A stretch of DNA of 14,518 nucleotides from Thermodesulfobacteriaceae bacterium (GTDB lineage Bacteria; Desulfobacterota; Dissulfuribacteria; Dissulfuribacterales; UBA3076), in the NCBI GenBank assembly GCA_012961845.1, contig DTYO01000239.1:1-14518 (forward strand), in the 5' to 3' direction. Shown here in pieces: positions 7,105-14,464 of the stretch. The position numbers and the translations under genes were made by a program. The notes below the pieces were generated by a model. It worked only from the letters and a program-made list of their open reading frames with translations, was not told where the DNA came from and ran no database searches. Each line of letters starts with the position of its first letter. The first letter of the stretch is position 1.

Positions 7105-7944
7105 ATGAGATATTGGCATGTGTTTTTTTCTGCATTTTTCACCGCACTGTTTGTCTGTCATGCATCCATGGCCCACTTTCAGGTAATATACACTCCTGAG
7201 ACGACCATACGAGAATATGGTCCGTCCGAACTCAGGCTGACCCTTCTTTTCACACATCCGTTTGAGGGAGGACCTGTAATGGATATGGGAAAAGACATGG
7301 AAGGCAGGACTCACAGGCCTGTTTCATTCGGAGTGATGTTACAGCAGGGCAAAAGACTCATGAAGGTGGATCTGCTGGATGCCGTAAGGCCGGTTCAGTT
7401 CAGGACTCCTGTCAACCAGGCGGTTGCATACGAGGCCGTGTACAAGAATCCAGGAATGGGTGATCTGGTCTTCTATGTGGAGCCTTCTCCGTACTGGGAA
7501 CCGGCCGAGGACTGTTACATACAGCACTGCACCAAGCTCATAGTAAACCGCATGGGCATACCCACCTGCTGGGACATGCCTGTAGGGCTGCCTGTGGAGA
7601 TCGTTCCTCTGGACCGACCCTATGCCTTGTGGACAGGAAATGTGTTTAGGGGAGTGGTCCTTCACAACGGCAAACCTGTGCCGGACTGTGAAATAGAGGT
7701 TGAATATCTGAATTATTCAGTGGAAAAAAACTCTTTTGTCCATGGCCCTGCAGTTACCTCCCCCGGGGCCGCATTTTCCACCCAGATAATCAAGACGGAC
7801 AGAGACGGAGTATTCGTATACGGCATACCCAGGGCAGGATGGTGGGGATTTGCTGCCCTGGGGTGCGTGAGTGATGCAGAATACAGAGGCAAAGACCTGG
7901 AGCTGGCACCGGTGATATGGGTACAGGCGGTAGACATGAAATAG
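7105..7944 (+). CDS. Exported DUF4198-type protein with predicted N-terminal histidine
   Basis: A 279-residue secreted protein resembling the DUF4198 family, periplasmic beta-rich proteins often found near nickel/cobalt uptake genes or metal-related loci. Residues 1-23 form a signal peptide, and the expected cleavage SMA|HFQVIY would leave His as the first mature residue, a feature of several metal-binding periplasmic proteins. The C-terminal part (about 177-277) looks like a carboxypeptidase-regulatory/CNA-B type beta domain: GNVFRGVVLHNGKPVPDCEI, then KTDRDGVFVYGIPRAGWWGF, which is the classic end of DUF4198. Start: ATG with AGGGGGAGAG about eight bases upstream. It stands alone between a MITE-like element and a long leader region; no transporter gene is adjacent in the window. 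Ligand unknown. Confidence 0.72.
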   Translation: MRYWHVFFSAFFTALFVCHASMAHFQVIYTPETTIREYGPSELRLTLLFTHPFEGGPVMDMGKDMEGRTHRPVSFGVMLQQGKRLMKVDLLDAVRPVQFRTPVNQAVAYEAVYKNPGMGDLVFYVEPSPYWEPAEDCYIQHCTKLIVNRMGIPTCWDMPVGLPVEIVPLDRPYALWTGNVFRGVVLHNGKPVPDCEIEVEYLNYSVEKNSFVHGPAVTSPGAAFSTQIIKTDRDGVFVYGIPRAGWWGFAALGCVSDAEYRGKDLELAPVIWVQAVDMK

Positions 7945-8512
7945 GGTCTGTTTAAGCACGGATAGTCCGGATTCAGGCATTCTCAAGCTGTGTCTCAGGT
8001 GGAAAAAGCCTTTGCAGCCATTATGTGCCACTGCCACGTTTGAATGTGACGGGAAAGACGCAGGCAATGGGGTATGCCATAATCCGGGATAACGACTCAC
8101 CGGCATGCTACTTGGCTGAAACGGGTACATGGGTGGGAAGAAAAGGCTGTACCCGGATCGGTTCCTCATTATTCCGCGTTTTATGTTACATACTGTCAGA
8201 CCTAGAGGACCAGGGTGGAGATAAGGTCGTCCATTCTTCTGGTAATCACATGAAAGATCAGCGGCTCCCTCGGCCGCCCCGGCCTTCTGTCAGAATGTAC
8301 TCTGTGAAGCATCCGGTTCCTACGACCTTGAGGTTCAGTTGAGAATGCTTATGGAAAAGAAGTTATATCAATATACTTGATATCAGAGCAAAGGGGGAGT
8401 ATTAAAGAAAAATCATTTTCTCGGGCGGCGATTCAAAGCGGTGCTCTGCAGGCTTTCTTGTCAGAGCGCTGATCTTTCGCTACAGACAAAAAACTTATGG
8501 AGGAGAACCTTT
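7945..8512. other. Long non-coding stretch upstream of adenylate kinase
   Basis: Open frames here lack ribosome binding sites and recognisable sequence. Two structures stand out: a perfect 8-bp inverted repeat CGGGTACA (8122-8129)/TGTACCCG (8148-8155), and a palindrome at 8365-8383 close to the adk gene. The stretch could hold a small RNA or a long 5' leader, but I cannot support either. Confidence 0.4.
8365..8383. promoter_or_regulatory. Palindrome ATATCAA-5-TTGATAT upstream of adk
   Basis: ATATCAA (8365-8371), spacer TATAC, TTGATAT (8377-8383) is a perfect 7-bp inverted repeat about 130 bases before the adk start. It may be an operator or promoter element. No regulator is assigned. Confidence 0.4.
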
Positions 8513-9190
8513 ATGAACATCTTGATTTTTGGACCGAACGGAAGCGGCAAAGGAACCCAGGGCGCCATTGTCCAGAAAAAATATGACCTGCCTCATATAG
8601 AGTCTGGCGCCATTTTCAGAAAGAATATAGGTGAAGGTACAGAACTAGGTAAAAAGGCCAAGGAGTATATCGACAGGGGTGATCTGGTCCCGGATGACAT
8701 CACAATTCCAATGATTCTCAACCGTCTCAAGGAAGACGACTGTAAGAAAGGCTGGATACTTGACGGCTTCCCCAGGAACAAGGTGCAGGCGGAGACACTG
8801 GCAAAGGCCCTCAAGGATGAGGGAATGAATCTTGATTACGTTGTGGAGATCGTTCTCCCCAGGGATGTTGCCAAGCTCAGGATCACAGGTAGAAGGCTCT
8901 GCGCTAATGATCCCAATCACCCCAACCATATCGCATTCGATGCCATAAAGCCGGTGGAGAAAGACGGGAAACTGGTGTGCAGAGTATGCGGAGGAGATCT
9001 TAGCACCAGGCCGGATGACCAAGATGACGTGGCTATCGACAAGCGTCATGACATCTATTATGACGAAAATACCGGTACCATGGCCGCAGTCAACTTCTTC
9101 AAACAGCTCGAAGGCCCGAAGGTCATATCTGTGGATGGTCTGCCCTCCATTAAGGAGGTCACGGACTCCATTATGAAGGAACTTGACTGA
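8513..9190 (+). CDS. adk: Adenylate kinase with Cys/His metal site in the LID domain
   Basis: The 225-residue product catalyses the reversible AMP + ATP to 2 ADP reaction in the cytoplasm. The P-loop GPNGSGKGTQ is at 7-16, the AMP-binding part includes the SGAIFRKNI block (31-39), DGFPR is at 84-88 and RRLCANDPNH opens the LID. In the LID the metal ligands are C130-x5-H136-x19-C156-x2-C159, unlike the four-Cys zinc site of Gram-positive enzymes but matching in pattern the Cys/His site described for Desulfovibrio gigas adenylate kinase, which binds zinc, cobalt or iron. TRPDDQDD at 165-172 follows as usual. I chose ATG 8513 because GGAGGAGA at 8499-8506 is an excellent binding site; the longer frame from 8441 lacks one. 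A terminator follows directly, so the gene is probably the end of its transcript. Confidence 0.97.
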   Translation: MNILIFGPNGSGKGTQGAIVQKKYDLPHIESGAIFRKNIGEGTELGKKAKEYIDRGDLVPDDITIPMILNRLKEDDCKKGWILDGFPRNKVQAETLAKALKDEGMNLDYVVEIVLPRDVAKLRITGRRLCANDPNHPNHIAFDAIKPVEKDGKLVCRVCGGDLSTRPDDQDDVAIDKRHDIYYDENTGTMAAVNFFKQLEGPKVISVDGLPSIKEVTDSIMKELD

Positions 9191-9239
9191 TACAGAAGTC
9201 TATTCAGGTATAAGCTGTCGGAGTGTATTTCATGTATGG

Positions 9240-9269
9240 GCAGGGGGCCTTATGGTCCCCTGCTTTTTT
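9240..9269 (+). terminator. Intrinsic terminator after adk
   Basis: GCAGGGGGCC (9240-9249), loop TTAT, GGTCCCCTGC (9254-9263), then six T (9264-9269). Ten pairs including one G-T wobble and an uninterrupted T run make this a textbook rho-independent terminator. Confidence 0.95.
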
Positions 9270-9477
9270 ATCTGCTTGCAGGGCACCGAATCTGCAGCGT
9301 TGGATGGCAATCGGAGTACAGGGAGTACGCCTTCATGCCCTCCGCCTTGGATCTTCAGTACCCTGTAAGCAGAATCTGTTTGCAGGGCGTCGAATCTTGT
9401 GTGTCTGATGGCGGGATGCGGGGAGTGTGTATTGCATGCCCTCCGCTTCAGCTCAAGGGCATCCCAGGCCTATTATG
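9270..9477 (+). repeat. Tandem 104-nt repeat in the leader of the AOR operon; possible structured RNA
   Basis: Two diverged units, 9270-9373 and 9374-9477, share ATCTG(C/T)TTGCAGGGC, CGAATCT, GATGGC, GGGGAG or GGGAG and ATGCCCTCCGC in the same order. In unit 1, CTGCTTGCAGGG (9272-9283) pairs with CCCTGTAAGCAG (9361-9372) over 12 positions with one G-U pair, closing a domain of about 100 nt. Unit 2 has a GCGGGG/CCTCCGC helix (9417-9446) but only a weak closing helix. Two tandem structured domains ahead of a pterin-enzyme operon suggest a regulatory leader, possibly a riboswitch. I could not match it firmly to the Moco/Tuco consensus or to GEMM. Confidence 0.6.
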
Positions 9478-9576
9478 TACGTGTCCCTGATGAGTTGCGG
9501 TTTGCTTCAGAAGAGCCCGGAGTGTTTCAGGGGCTTCAACTCGAATCAAATAATATGCGGTATATGATTCCGGTAG

Positions 9577-9639
9577 TAGCGTTAGACCGCTTGTTACGCT
9601 AACCTGCTATTAGATAATCTTAAACAGGCATTCTGCCTG
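9577..9639 (+). promoter_or_regulatory. Two hairpins just before the AOR ribosome binding site
   Basis: TAGCGT (9577-9582) pairs with ACGCTA (9596-9601), and CAGGCA (9625-9630) pairs with TGCCTG (9634-9639) around a TTC loop. The second hairpin ends three bases before the CGGAGGG ribosome binding site, so it may influence translation. Function inferred only from position. Confidence 0.35.
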
Positions 9640-9655
9640 ACCGGAGGGTACAGCC

Positions 9656-11383
9656 ATGAGCGACAGAATTTTCCGTGTGAACATGACCGATCTTTCCACC
9701 AGGACGGAAGATATCCCAGACAGGTGGGCCGGGCTGGGTGGGCGTGGTCTGACATCTCATGTGGTTGCGGAGGAGGTTCCTCCTGTGTGCCACCCGCTGG
9801 GGCCTGACAACAGGCTGGTATTTGCGCCCGGGTTGCTGTCCGGAACCGCTGCAGCAAATTCAGGCCGTCTTTCGTGCGGAGCCAAGAGTCCGCTCACAGG
9901 AACTATTAAAGAATCAAACGCAGGAGGTATGGCGGCCCAGATGCTTGCCCGCCTAGGGTGCAGGGCCCTGATCATTGAGGGGAAACCGGAAGGAGATACC
10001 TGGTATTGTCTGCATTTTTCTAGGGAAGGGATAGAGATAAGAGAAGAAACCGAGCTTGCCGGAAAAGGGAATTTCGCGGTTGTGGAGACTGTAGCGGAGC
10101 GTCTTGGAAAACATCTTGGCGTCATAACCATTGGTCAGGCAGGAGAAATGCTACTGCTTGCCGCAAACATATCGGTAAAGGATCCGGAGGGAAAACTTAG
10201 ATCACACGGACGGGGCGGTCTGGGGGCTGTTATGGGGTCCAAGCGCTTGAAATTCATAGCCATAGATGCTTCGGGTTGTAGTGTGGACCTGGCTGATCCC
10301 GATTGTTTCCGTGAGGCCAGCCGTGCCTTTGCAAAGGCCCTGGTGGAAAATCCCATAAGTCAGGCCCTAGGAAAGTATGGGACAAACATACTGGTGAACA
10401 TAGTGAACGAAGCAGGGGCACTGCCAACCCGCAATTTTCAATCCGGACAGTTCGAAGATCACGAGAAGATATCAGGCGAGACCATGCACGATATGATCAG
10501 GGAACGTGGAGGCAGGGTGAAGCACAATTGCCATCCCGGCTGTGTCATCCAGTGCTCACAGGTTTTCAACGACAGAAAGGGCAAGTATCTCACCTCTGGT
10601 TTTGAATATGAGTCCATATGGGCCATGGGCGCAGACTGCTGCGTTGCTGATCTGGATCTCATTGCCGAGGCTGACCATGTCATGGACGATATCGGCATAG
10701 ACACAATCGAGACCTCTGTGGCATTCGGCGTGGCAATGGAGGCAGGGGGCCTCGAGTTCGGCGACGGCAAGGGGATGCTTCGCATTCTCAAGGAAGATGT
10801 GGCCAAGGGTACACCCCTTGGCAGGATAATAGGCTGCGGGGCTGGCCACACAGGCAGGGCCTTCGGTGTGACCAGAGTCCCGGTTGTCAAGAATCAGGCC
10901 ATCCCGGCCTATGATCCCAGGTCGGTCAAGGGCATAGGTATAACATATGCAACGTCCACAATGGGAGCCGACCACACCATCGGCTATACGATTGCCACCA
11001 ACCTCCTTAATTCAGGTGGACACGTGGATCCCCTTTCCAAGGAGGGACAGGTGGAACTGTCCAGGAATCTGCAGATCGCCACGGCGGCCGTGGATTCTAC
11101 AGGCATGTGCATTTTTGTGGCATTTGCCGGTCTCGACGACGAAAAATGCCTGCCTGCCCTGGTGGACATGATAAATGCAAGGTTCGGCACCGCCCTCACG
11201 CTGGACGATGTCATGGGGCTGGGCAGGAGGATCCTCATGACTGAAAGAGACTTCAACCTGAAAGCCGGGTTTACTTCTGCCCACGACCGTCTTCCGGAAT
11301 TCTTTTCCAAGGAGCCGTTGCCACCGCACAATGCCATATGGGATTTCACCGGGGAAGAGATAGATTCCTTCTGGGATTTCTAA
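9656..11383 (+). CDS. Tungsten-type aldehyde ferredoxin oxidoreductase family protein (AOR/WOR)
   Basis: The 575-residue product belongs to the AFOR family (COG2414), cytoplasmic enzymes with a bis-pterin tungsten or molybdenum centre and one 4Fe-4S cluster that oxidise aldehydes to acids with ferredoxin, or run in reverse. The N-terminal pterin domain shows GLGGRGL (26-32), SGRLSCGAKSPLTGTIKESN (69-88) with AGGMAAQMLARLG after it, and HGRGGLGAVMGSKRLKFIA (184-202). Cluster cysteines are C292-x3-C296-x3-C300 (NCHPGCVIQCS) and C485 in DSTGMCIF; the classical Pyrococcus spacing is C-x2-C-x3-C, so this is a variant subfamily. DDIGIDTIET (344-353) fits the second pterin site. Length is somewhat below the ~605 of AOR. 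Start: ATG with CGGAGGG at 9642-9648. It heads a tightly coupled operon: TAATG overlap with the MoaD-like gene. The natural aldehyde is unknown. Confidence 0.93.
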   Translation: MSDRIFRVNMTDLSTRTEDIPDRWAGLGGRGLTSHVVAEEVPPVCHPLGPDNRLVFAPGLLSGTAAANSGRLSCGAKSPLTGTIKESNAGGMAAQMLARLGCRALIIEGKPEGDTWYCLHFSREGIEIREETELAGKGNFAVVETVAERLGKHLGVITIGQAGEMLLLAANISVKDPEGKLRSHGRGGLGAVMGSKRLKFIAIDASGCSVDLADPDCFREASRAFAKALVENPISQALGKYGTNILVNIVNEAGALPTRNFQSGQFEDHEKISGETMHDMIRERGGRVKHNCHPGCVIQCSQVFNDRKGKYLTSGFEYESIWAMGADCCVADLDLIAEADHVMDDIGIDTIETSVAFGVAMEAGGLEFGDGKGMLRILKEDVAKGTPLGRIIGCGAGHTGRAFGVTRVPVVKNQAIPAYDPRSVKGIGITYATSTMGADHTIGYTIATNLLNSGGHVDPLSKEGQVELSRNLQIATAAVDSTGMCIFVAFAGLDDEKCLPALVDMINARFGTALTLDDVMGLGRRILMTERDFNLKAGFTSAHDRLPEFFSKEPLPPHNAIWDFTGEEIDSFWDF

Positions 11384-11607
11384 TGTGGGTAAGGGTTAAA
11401 CTCTTCGGAGGTCTGCGGGAGGGCAGATTTACGGTGAAGGACATCGAAACCTGCAGAACCGCCACAGTAAATGACATTGTGGAAAAGCTCGGCATAGAAT
11501 CCCAGGAAGTTGGGGTGACCATGATCAACTCCCGCCACTGTTCAATGGGCTGTACATTGAATAATGGAGATCAGGTGGCAATATTTCCCATGATCGGAGG
11601 CGGATGA
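11383..11607 (+). CDS. MoaD/ThiS-family sulfur carrier protein
   Basis: A 74-residue ubiquitin-fold protein beginning MWVRVKLFGGLREGR and ending FPMIGGG, so it has the Gly-Gly tail that is adenylated and thiocarboxylated in molybdopterin synthase small subunits and ThiS. GDQVAIFPMIGGG is the typical C-terminus. Start is ATG 11383 in a TAATG overlap with the aldehyde oxidoreductase; a longer frame from 11338 lies inside the upstream gene and is not credible. Its stop overlaps the next start. Sitting between the pterin enzyme and an E1-like enzyme, it probably supplies sulfur for the pterin cofactor of that enzyme. Two cysteines in HCSMGC (52-57 region) are unusual for a carrier of this size. 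Confidence 0.9.
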   Translation: MWVRVKLFGGLREGRFTVKDIETCRTATVNDIVEKLGIESQEVGVTMINSRHCSMGCTLNNGDQVAIFPMIGGG

Positions 11608-12422
11608 TGAGAGAGGTTTCCCACAGTATCCGTATGGCCGCACAGGATGGGACCCTGTCGCTCATGGATGCCGCGGAAATTGCTTCCGAGATCGGTGTGT
11701 CCCTAGCCCGTGTGGAGGAAATGGCGCTAAGGGAAGATGTCTGGCCCCTGAGGTATGTGAGAAATTCACCTGCAATGAGTCCCTCAGACCAGCTCAGACT
11801 ATTGGATTCTGAAGTCGCTGTTGCAGGCTGCGGCGGCCTTGGAGGTTATGTGGGCATTCTGCTTGCCCGTCTGGGGGTGGGGCGAATCGTATTTATTGAT
11901 CCTGATCAGTTCGAGGAATCTAATCTGAACAGGCAGGTCCTGTGTACTCTTGATACACTCGGCATGCACAAGGCCGTCGCGGCGTCGGCTGCCGTTTCCA
12001 GGATTAATCCGGCTGCTTGTGTGAAGACTGTAACAAAATGTGTGGAACATGCCGAAGAACATATCCAGAGGGCCGATGTGGTAGTTGACTGCCTGGACTG
12101 CGTAGGTTCCAGGCTTCATCTGTCAGAGATCTGCAAAAAAGCAGGCATACCTCTGGTGCACGGAGCCGTGAACAGCGGCTGGGGGCAGGTAGCGGTGGAG
12201 ATGCCTGAGTCAGGCGTGCTCAGGCGGATCTATCCGGAAGCAGAGGAATCTATTGCCGGAACCTTGGATTCCTGCGTTCTGGCCTTTGCCGTCTCCGCCG
12301 TGGCTTCACTTCAGGCCGGGGAGGTATGGAAGCTTATTATCGGCCTGCCTTCCGATCTCCATGGCAGGTGGGTGTTCCTGGACCTCAGGGAGTGTGAATT
12401 TGAAATGCCGGCGGGTTTCTAA
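11604..12422 (+). CDS. E1-like adenylating enzyme (HesA/MoeB/ThiF family), zinc-finger lacking
   Basis: A 272-residue E1-superfamily protein expected to adenylate the Gly-Gly tail of the MoaD-like carrier. The nucleotide-binding site is VAVAGCGGLGG (71-81), followed by FIDPDQFEESNLNRQ (97-111), K123 in GMHKA, and DCLDC (162-166) where most members have DCTDN. Residues 1-65 are an N-terminal extension with a helix-turn-helix look (AAEIASEIGVSLARVEEMAL), which I recall from E1-like proteins next to AOR genes. Neither of the two CxxC pairs that hold zinc in MoeB/ThiF is present, apart from the CLDC within the ATP site. The catalytic cysteine is not obvious; C224 in TLDSCVLAF is a candidate. ATGATG gives two start options (11604 or 11607); it overlaps the carrier stop, so coupling is expected. 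Confidence 0.88.
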   Translation: MMREVSHSIRMAAQDGTLSLMDAAEIASEIGVSLARVEEMALREDVWPLRYVRNSPAMSPSDQLRLLDSEVAVAGCGGLGGYVGILLARLGVGRIVFIDPDQFEESNLNRQVLCTLDTLGMHKAVAASAAVSRINPAACVKTVTKCVEHAEEHIQRADVVVDCLDCVGSRLHLSEICKKAGIPLVHGAVNSGWGQVAVEMPESGVLRRIYPEAEESIAGTLDSCVLAFAVSAVASLQAGEVWKLIIGLPSDLHGRWVFLDLRECEFEMPAGF

Positions 12423-12467
12423 ATACGTACATAGGCGATCCACTGCAATAAAACCGGTCATCTTGCC

Positions 12468-13469
12468 ATGCTGGAAAAAAGGCTGCTCATATTCATGCTG
12501 TTGAGCATGGTTTACATGCTCCCGTCGGGCCTGCTCAGGTCTGCCTGTGGAGACGCCTCAGGCCCTGTTAAAGAGAAGTATGGCTGCGTGGTGGAGCAGC
12601 CGTGTCCTGTATTCAGCGCCCCGTGTGGGAACGGCACGGCCTGTATTCCATTCAGACACATTAAAGAAGGGTTTGTCTTTGTCAGCCTCGAGGACCCGGA
12701 GCCTGTTGATATCGGAGATTCCAGGTGGTTCTGTATAAACAAGGGCGAATACGTCCGGGCCTCCAGTATAGAGCCGGTTGAACCATCCTCTTTCCGGGGA
12801 ATGCCGATCAGTGAAAATCAGTTTTTCCCCTTTGCCTGGGTGATCCTGGATTCCTATGCCGCCAGGGAGCCCGGTATATATTTCCAGCCGTGGGGCCAGC
12901 CTGTCTCAAAATATACTCCTGTCAGGATAATGGAGACCAGAAAAACGGGCCTCTGGTACTGGTACCGTATCAGTGAAGACAGGTGGCTTGAGCAGAGGCG
13001 CCTTGCTGTAGTCAGGAAGCAGCCCCGGCCGGAGGAAGTCGGGCCGAAAGAAAAATGGATAGACATCGATCTGTATGAACAGGTTCTTGCCGCCTACCAG
13101 GGAGACCGGATGGTGTTTGCCACCCTTGTTTCGTCCGGAGTTCGAGATTTTCCCACGGAGGAAGGCCTTTACAGAATCTGGACAAAGGCCCGCACAGCCA
13201 AGATGAGCGGAGGTGAAGTCGGCAGTAATTATTATCTACTGGAGGATGTTCCATATCAAATGTACTATCAGGGAAATTTTGCACTTCACGGGGCATACTG
13301 GCACGACAATTTCGGCATACCCTGTTCACACGGCTGTATAAACCTTTCCGTTGAAGATTCCAGGTGGCTGTTCAACTGGACTAGTCCGTCACCGTCCAGA
13401 CGGAACTGGGCCCGCTCCAGTAAAGATGAGCCGGGAACATGGATCAATATTCACAGGATTCCTTGGTGA
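12468..13469 (+). CDS. L,D-transpeptidase (YkuD domain), exported, with SH3-like N-terminal part
   Basis: The 333-residue product begins with a hydrophobic export signal (about 5-24) and carries a YkuD catalytic domain from about 197 to 304, with H274 and the active-site motif SHGCIN (287-292, Cys290) in the context HGAYWHDNFGIPCSHGCINL. Such enzymes form 3-3 peptidoglycan cross-links or attach proteins to the wall in the periplasm. Residues 38-105 look like an SH3-like wall-binding region with four cysteines, and a second SH3-like block may follow (120-180). The start ATG 12468 has no clear ribosome binding site; an in-frame TAG near 12432 prevents a longer product. Alternative internal ATGs at 12495 and beyond would cut into the signal. 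Convergent with a second L,D-transpeptidase gene. Confidence 0.88.
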   Translation: MLEKRLLIFMLLSMVYMLPSGLLRSACGDASGPVKEKYGCVVEQPCPVFSAPCGNGTACIPFRHIKEGFVFVSLEDPEPVDIGDSRWFCINKGEYVRASSIEPVEPSSFRGMPISENQFFPFAWVILDSYAAREPGIYFQPWGQPVSKYTPVRIMETRKTGLWYWYRISEDRWLEQRRLAVVRKQPRPEEVGPKEKWIDIDLYEQVLAAYQGDRMVFATLVSSGVRDFPTEEGLYRIWTKARTAKMSGGEVGSNYYLLEDVPYQMYYQGNFALHGAYWHDNFGIPCSHGCINLSVEDSRWLFNWTSPSPSRRNWARSSKDEPGTWINIHRIPW

Positions 13470-13506
13470 TCTGATGTACCGGAACCGATTTTCCGATTTA
13501 TTGGCC

Positions 13507-13638
13507 CGTCTAAAAATCAGGGTTTTTATTCCGGGATACGGCGTACGAGAAAAGTGACCACAGACAGCCTGGTTGATATTTAGGGGATTATTTTTTGGGT
13601 ACAAAGTGGTTATGGGACAAAAGAACAATTTTCAGATG
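13507..13638. repeat. MITE-like element, copy B (about 132 bp)
   Basis: CGTCTAAAAAT at 13507-13517 is an imperfect inverse of ATTTTCAGATG at 13628-13638; the three differences are transitions. It aligns over its whole length with 6939-7069. The final block GGGACAAAAGAACAATTTT matches copy A almost exactly. It fills the gap between the two convergent transpeptidase genes and ends five bases before the stop of the minus-strand gene, so as RNA it would fold into a long imperfect hairpin that may also act as a bidirectional terminator. Confidence 0.6.
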
Positions 13639-13643
13639 TGCCC

Positions 13644-14378
13644 TTATTGAGATATCCTGGACAGGCTTGCACTCAGGGTCGGTTTTCTGCACACTGTGAC
13701 AGGGGTCCCCACTGGTAATATCCGGTAGAGTTCCTGGACGTCCTTATTCTGAAGTGCAATGCATCCGTGGGTCCAGTCCCATGCGATTCCGCCGCCGTGA
13801 ATACATATGGCCCCTCCTAGGGGAGTGTTCCACGGGGGCTTTCGTCCGGCTTCAATGGCCTGGACTATGGCCCTGTACTGTTCCCTGGTGATCAGACCAT
13901 TACTCAGGCCCCGTTCAGCGTCTTCCTTGTTTGGATAGCTGAGCCCCAGAGAGAGAAAAAACCTGCTCTTGGGGTTTTTGGTGCAGATGTAAAATGATCC
14001 TTCCGGTGTGCGCCTGTCGCCTGCTTTCTCTTTGTCTCCCACAGGGTCGAGTCCTAGTCTGACCGGGTAAGTTTTTATGAGTTCGTCTCCGGAATAGAGA
14101 AAGAGCTTTCTCTCCGTCTTGTCTATTATGATCCTGGCCTCTCTGAGAGGCCCGTCCGGTTTGTCCGGCACCTGATCGGTTTCAAGAGCCGTCTGATCGT
14201 TTCTTTCTGATTGGCCACATTTTGCATGCCGGACTTTTTCTGGTGGAAAAAAACGGCCTTCCTTCATCCCAGAATGATGGGTCCGGACAGCACATCCGGA
14301 AAGAAAGAAGACAGTAATCAATGCTGCCAGAGTCATGGAGTAGAGGCGCGTTTTTCCATGCAGGAAAGGTGTCACCAT
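13644..14378 (-). CDS. L,D-transpeptidase lipoprotein (ErfK/YbiS/YafK type)
   Basis: The 244-residue product has a lipoprotein signal with lipobox LSGC (26-29), so it is anchored in a membrane by Cys29. After a polar linker (30-80) the YkuD domain runs from about 82 to 230: ARIIIDKTERKLFLYSGDEL, RTPEGSFYICTKNP, then ICIHGGG with H194 and DWTHGCIAL with the catalytic Cys206. It acts on periplasmic peptidoglycan. The start is ATG 14378-14376, chosen because GGGAGG (14389-14384) sits five bases upstream; the longer frame from 14420 would place extra residues before the signal and has no such site. A large family of short secreted homologues ends in this THGCIAL motif. Its gene faces the other transpeptidase gene. 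Confidence 0.93.
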   Translation of the reverse strand: MVTPFLHGKTRLYSMTLAALITVFFLSGCAVRTHHSGMKEGRFFPPEKVRHAKCGQSERNDQTALETDQVPDKPDGPLREARIIIDKTERKLFLYSGDELIKTYPVRLGLDPVGDKEKAGDRRTPEGSFYICTKNPKSRFFLSLGLSYPNKEDAERGLSNGLITREQYRAIVQAIEAGRKPPWNTPLGGAICIHGGGIAWDWTHGCIALQNKDVQELYRILPVGTPVTVCRKPTLSASLSRISQ

Positions 14379-14464
14379 CAGGTCCTCCCGGCCAGAATGT
14401 GGATTGTTCAATCGGCACATGGTATACGAGGAATGAAGAAGAGGGCCAGCGCCCTTCTTCTCAT

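Noticed and set aside
8025..8342. 105-residue open frame upstream of adk
   Set aside because: No ribosome binding site, odd composition and no recognisable sequence.
9270..9477. CRISPR array
   Set aside because: Only two long diverged units without spacer/repeat alternation.
9270..9477. Tandem GEMM (c-di-GMP-I) riboswitch
   Set aside because: The conserved GGCAAA and GGGACGCAAAGCC-type blocks are absent.
9183..9602. Several overlapping small open frames in the AOR leader
   Set aside because: They overlap in different frames across the tandem repeat, lack binding sites, and are better explained by structured non-coding sequence.
14432..14460. Hairpin GAAGAGGGC...GCCCTTCTTC as a terminator
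   Set aside because: No T run on either strand after the stem and a bulged arm; position upstream of a gene start does not suit a terminator for any gene seen.
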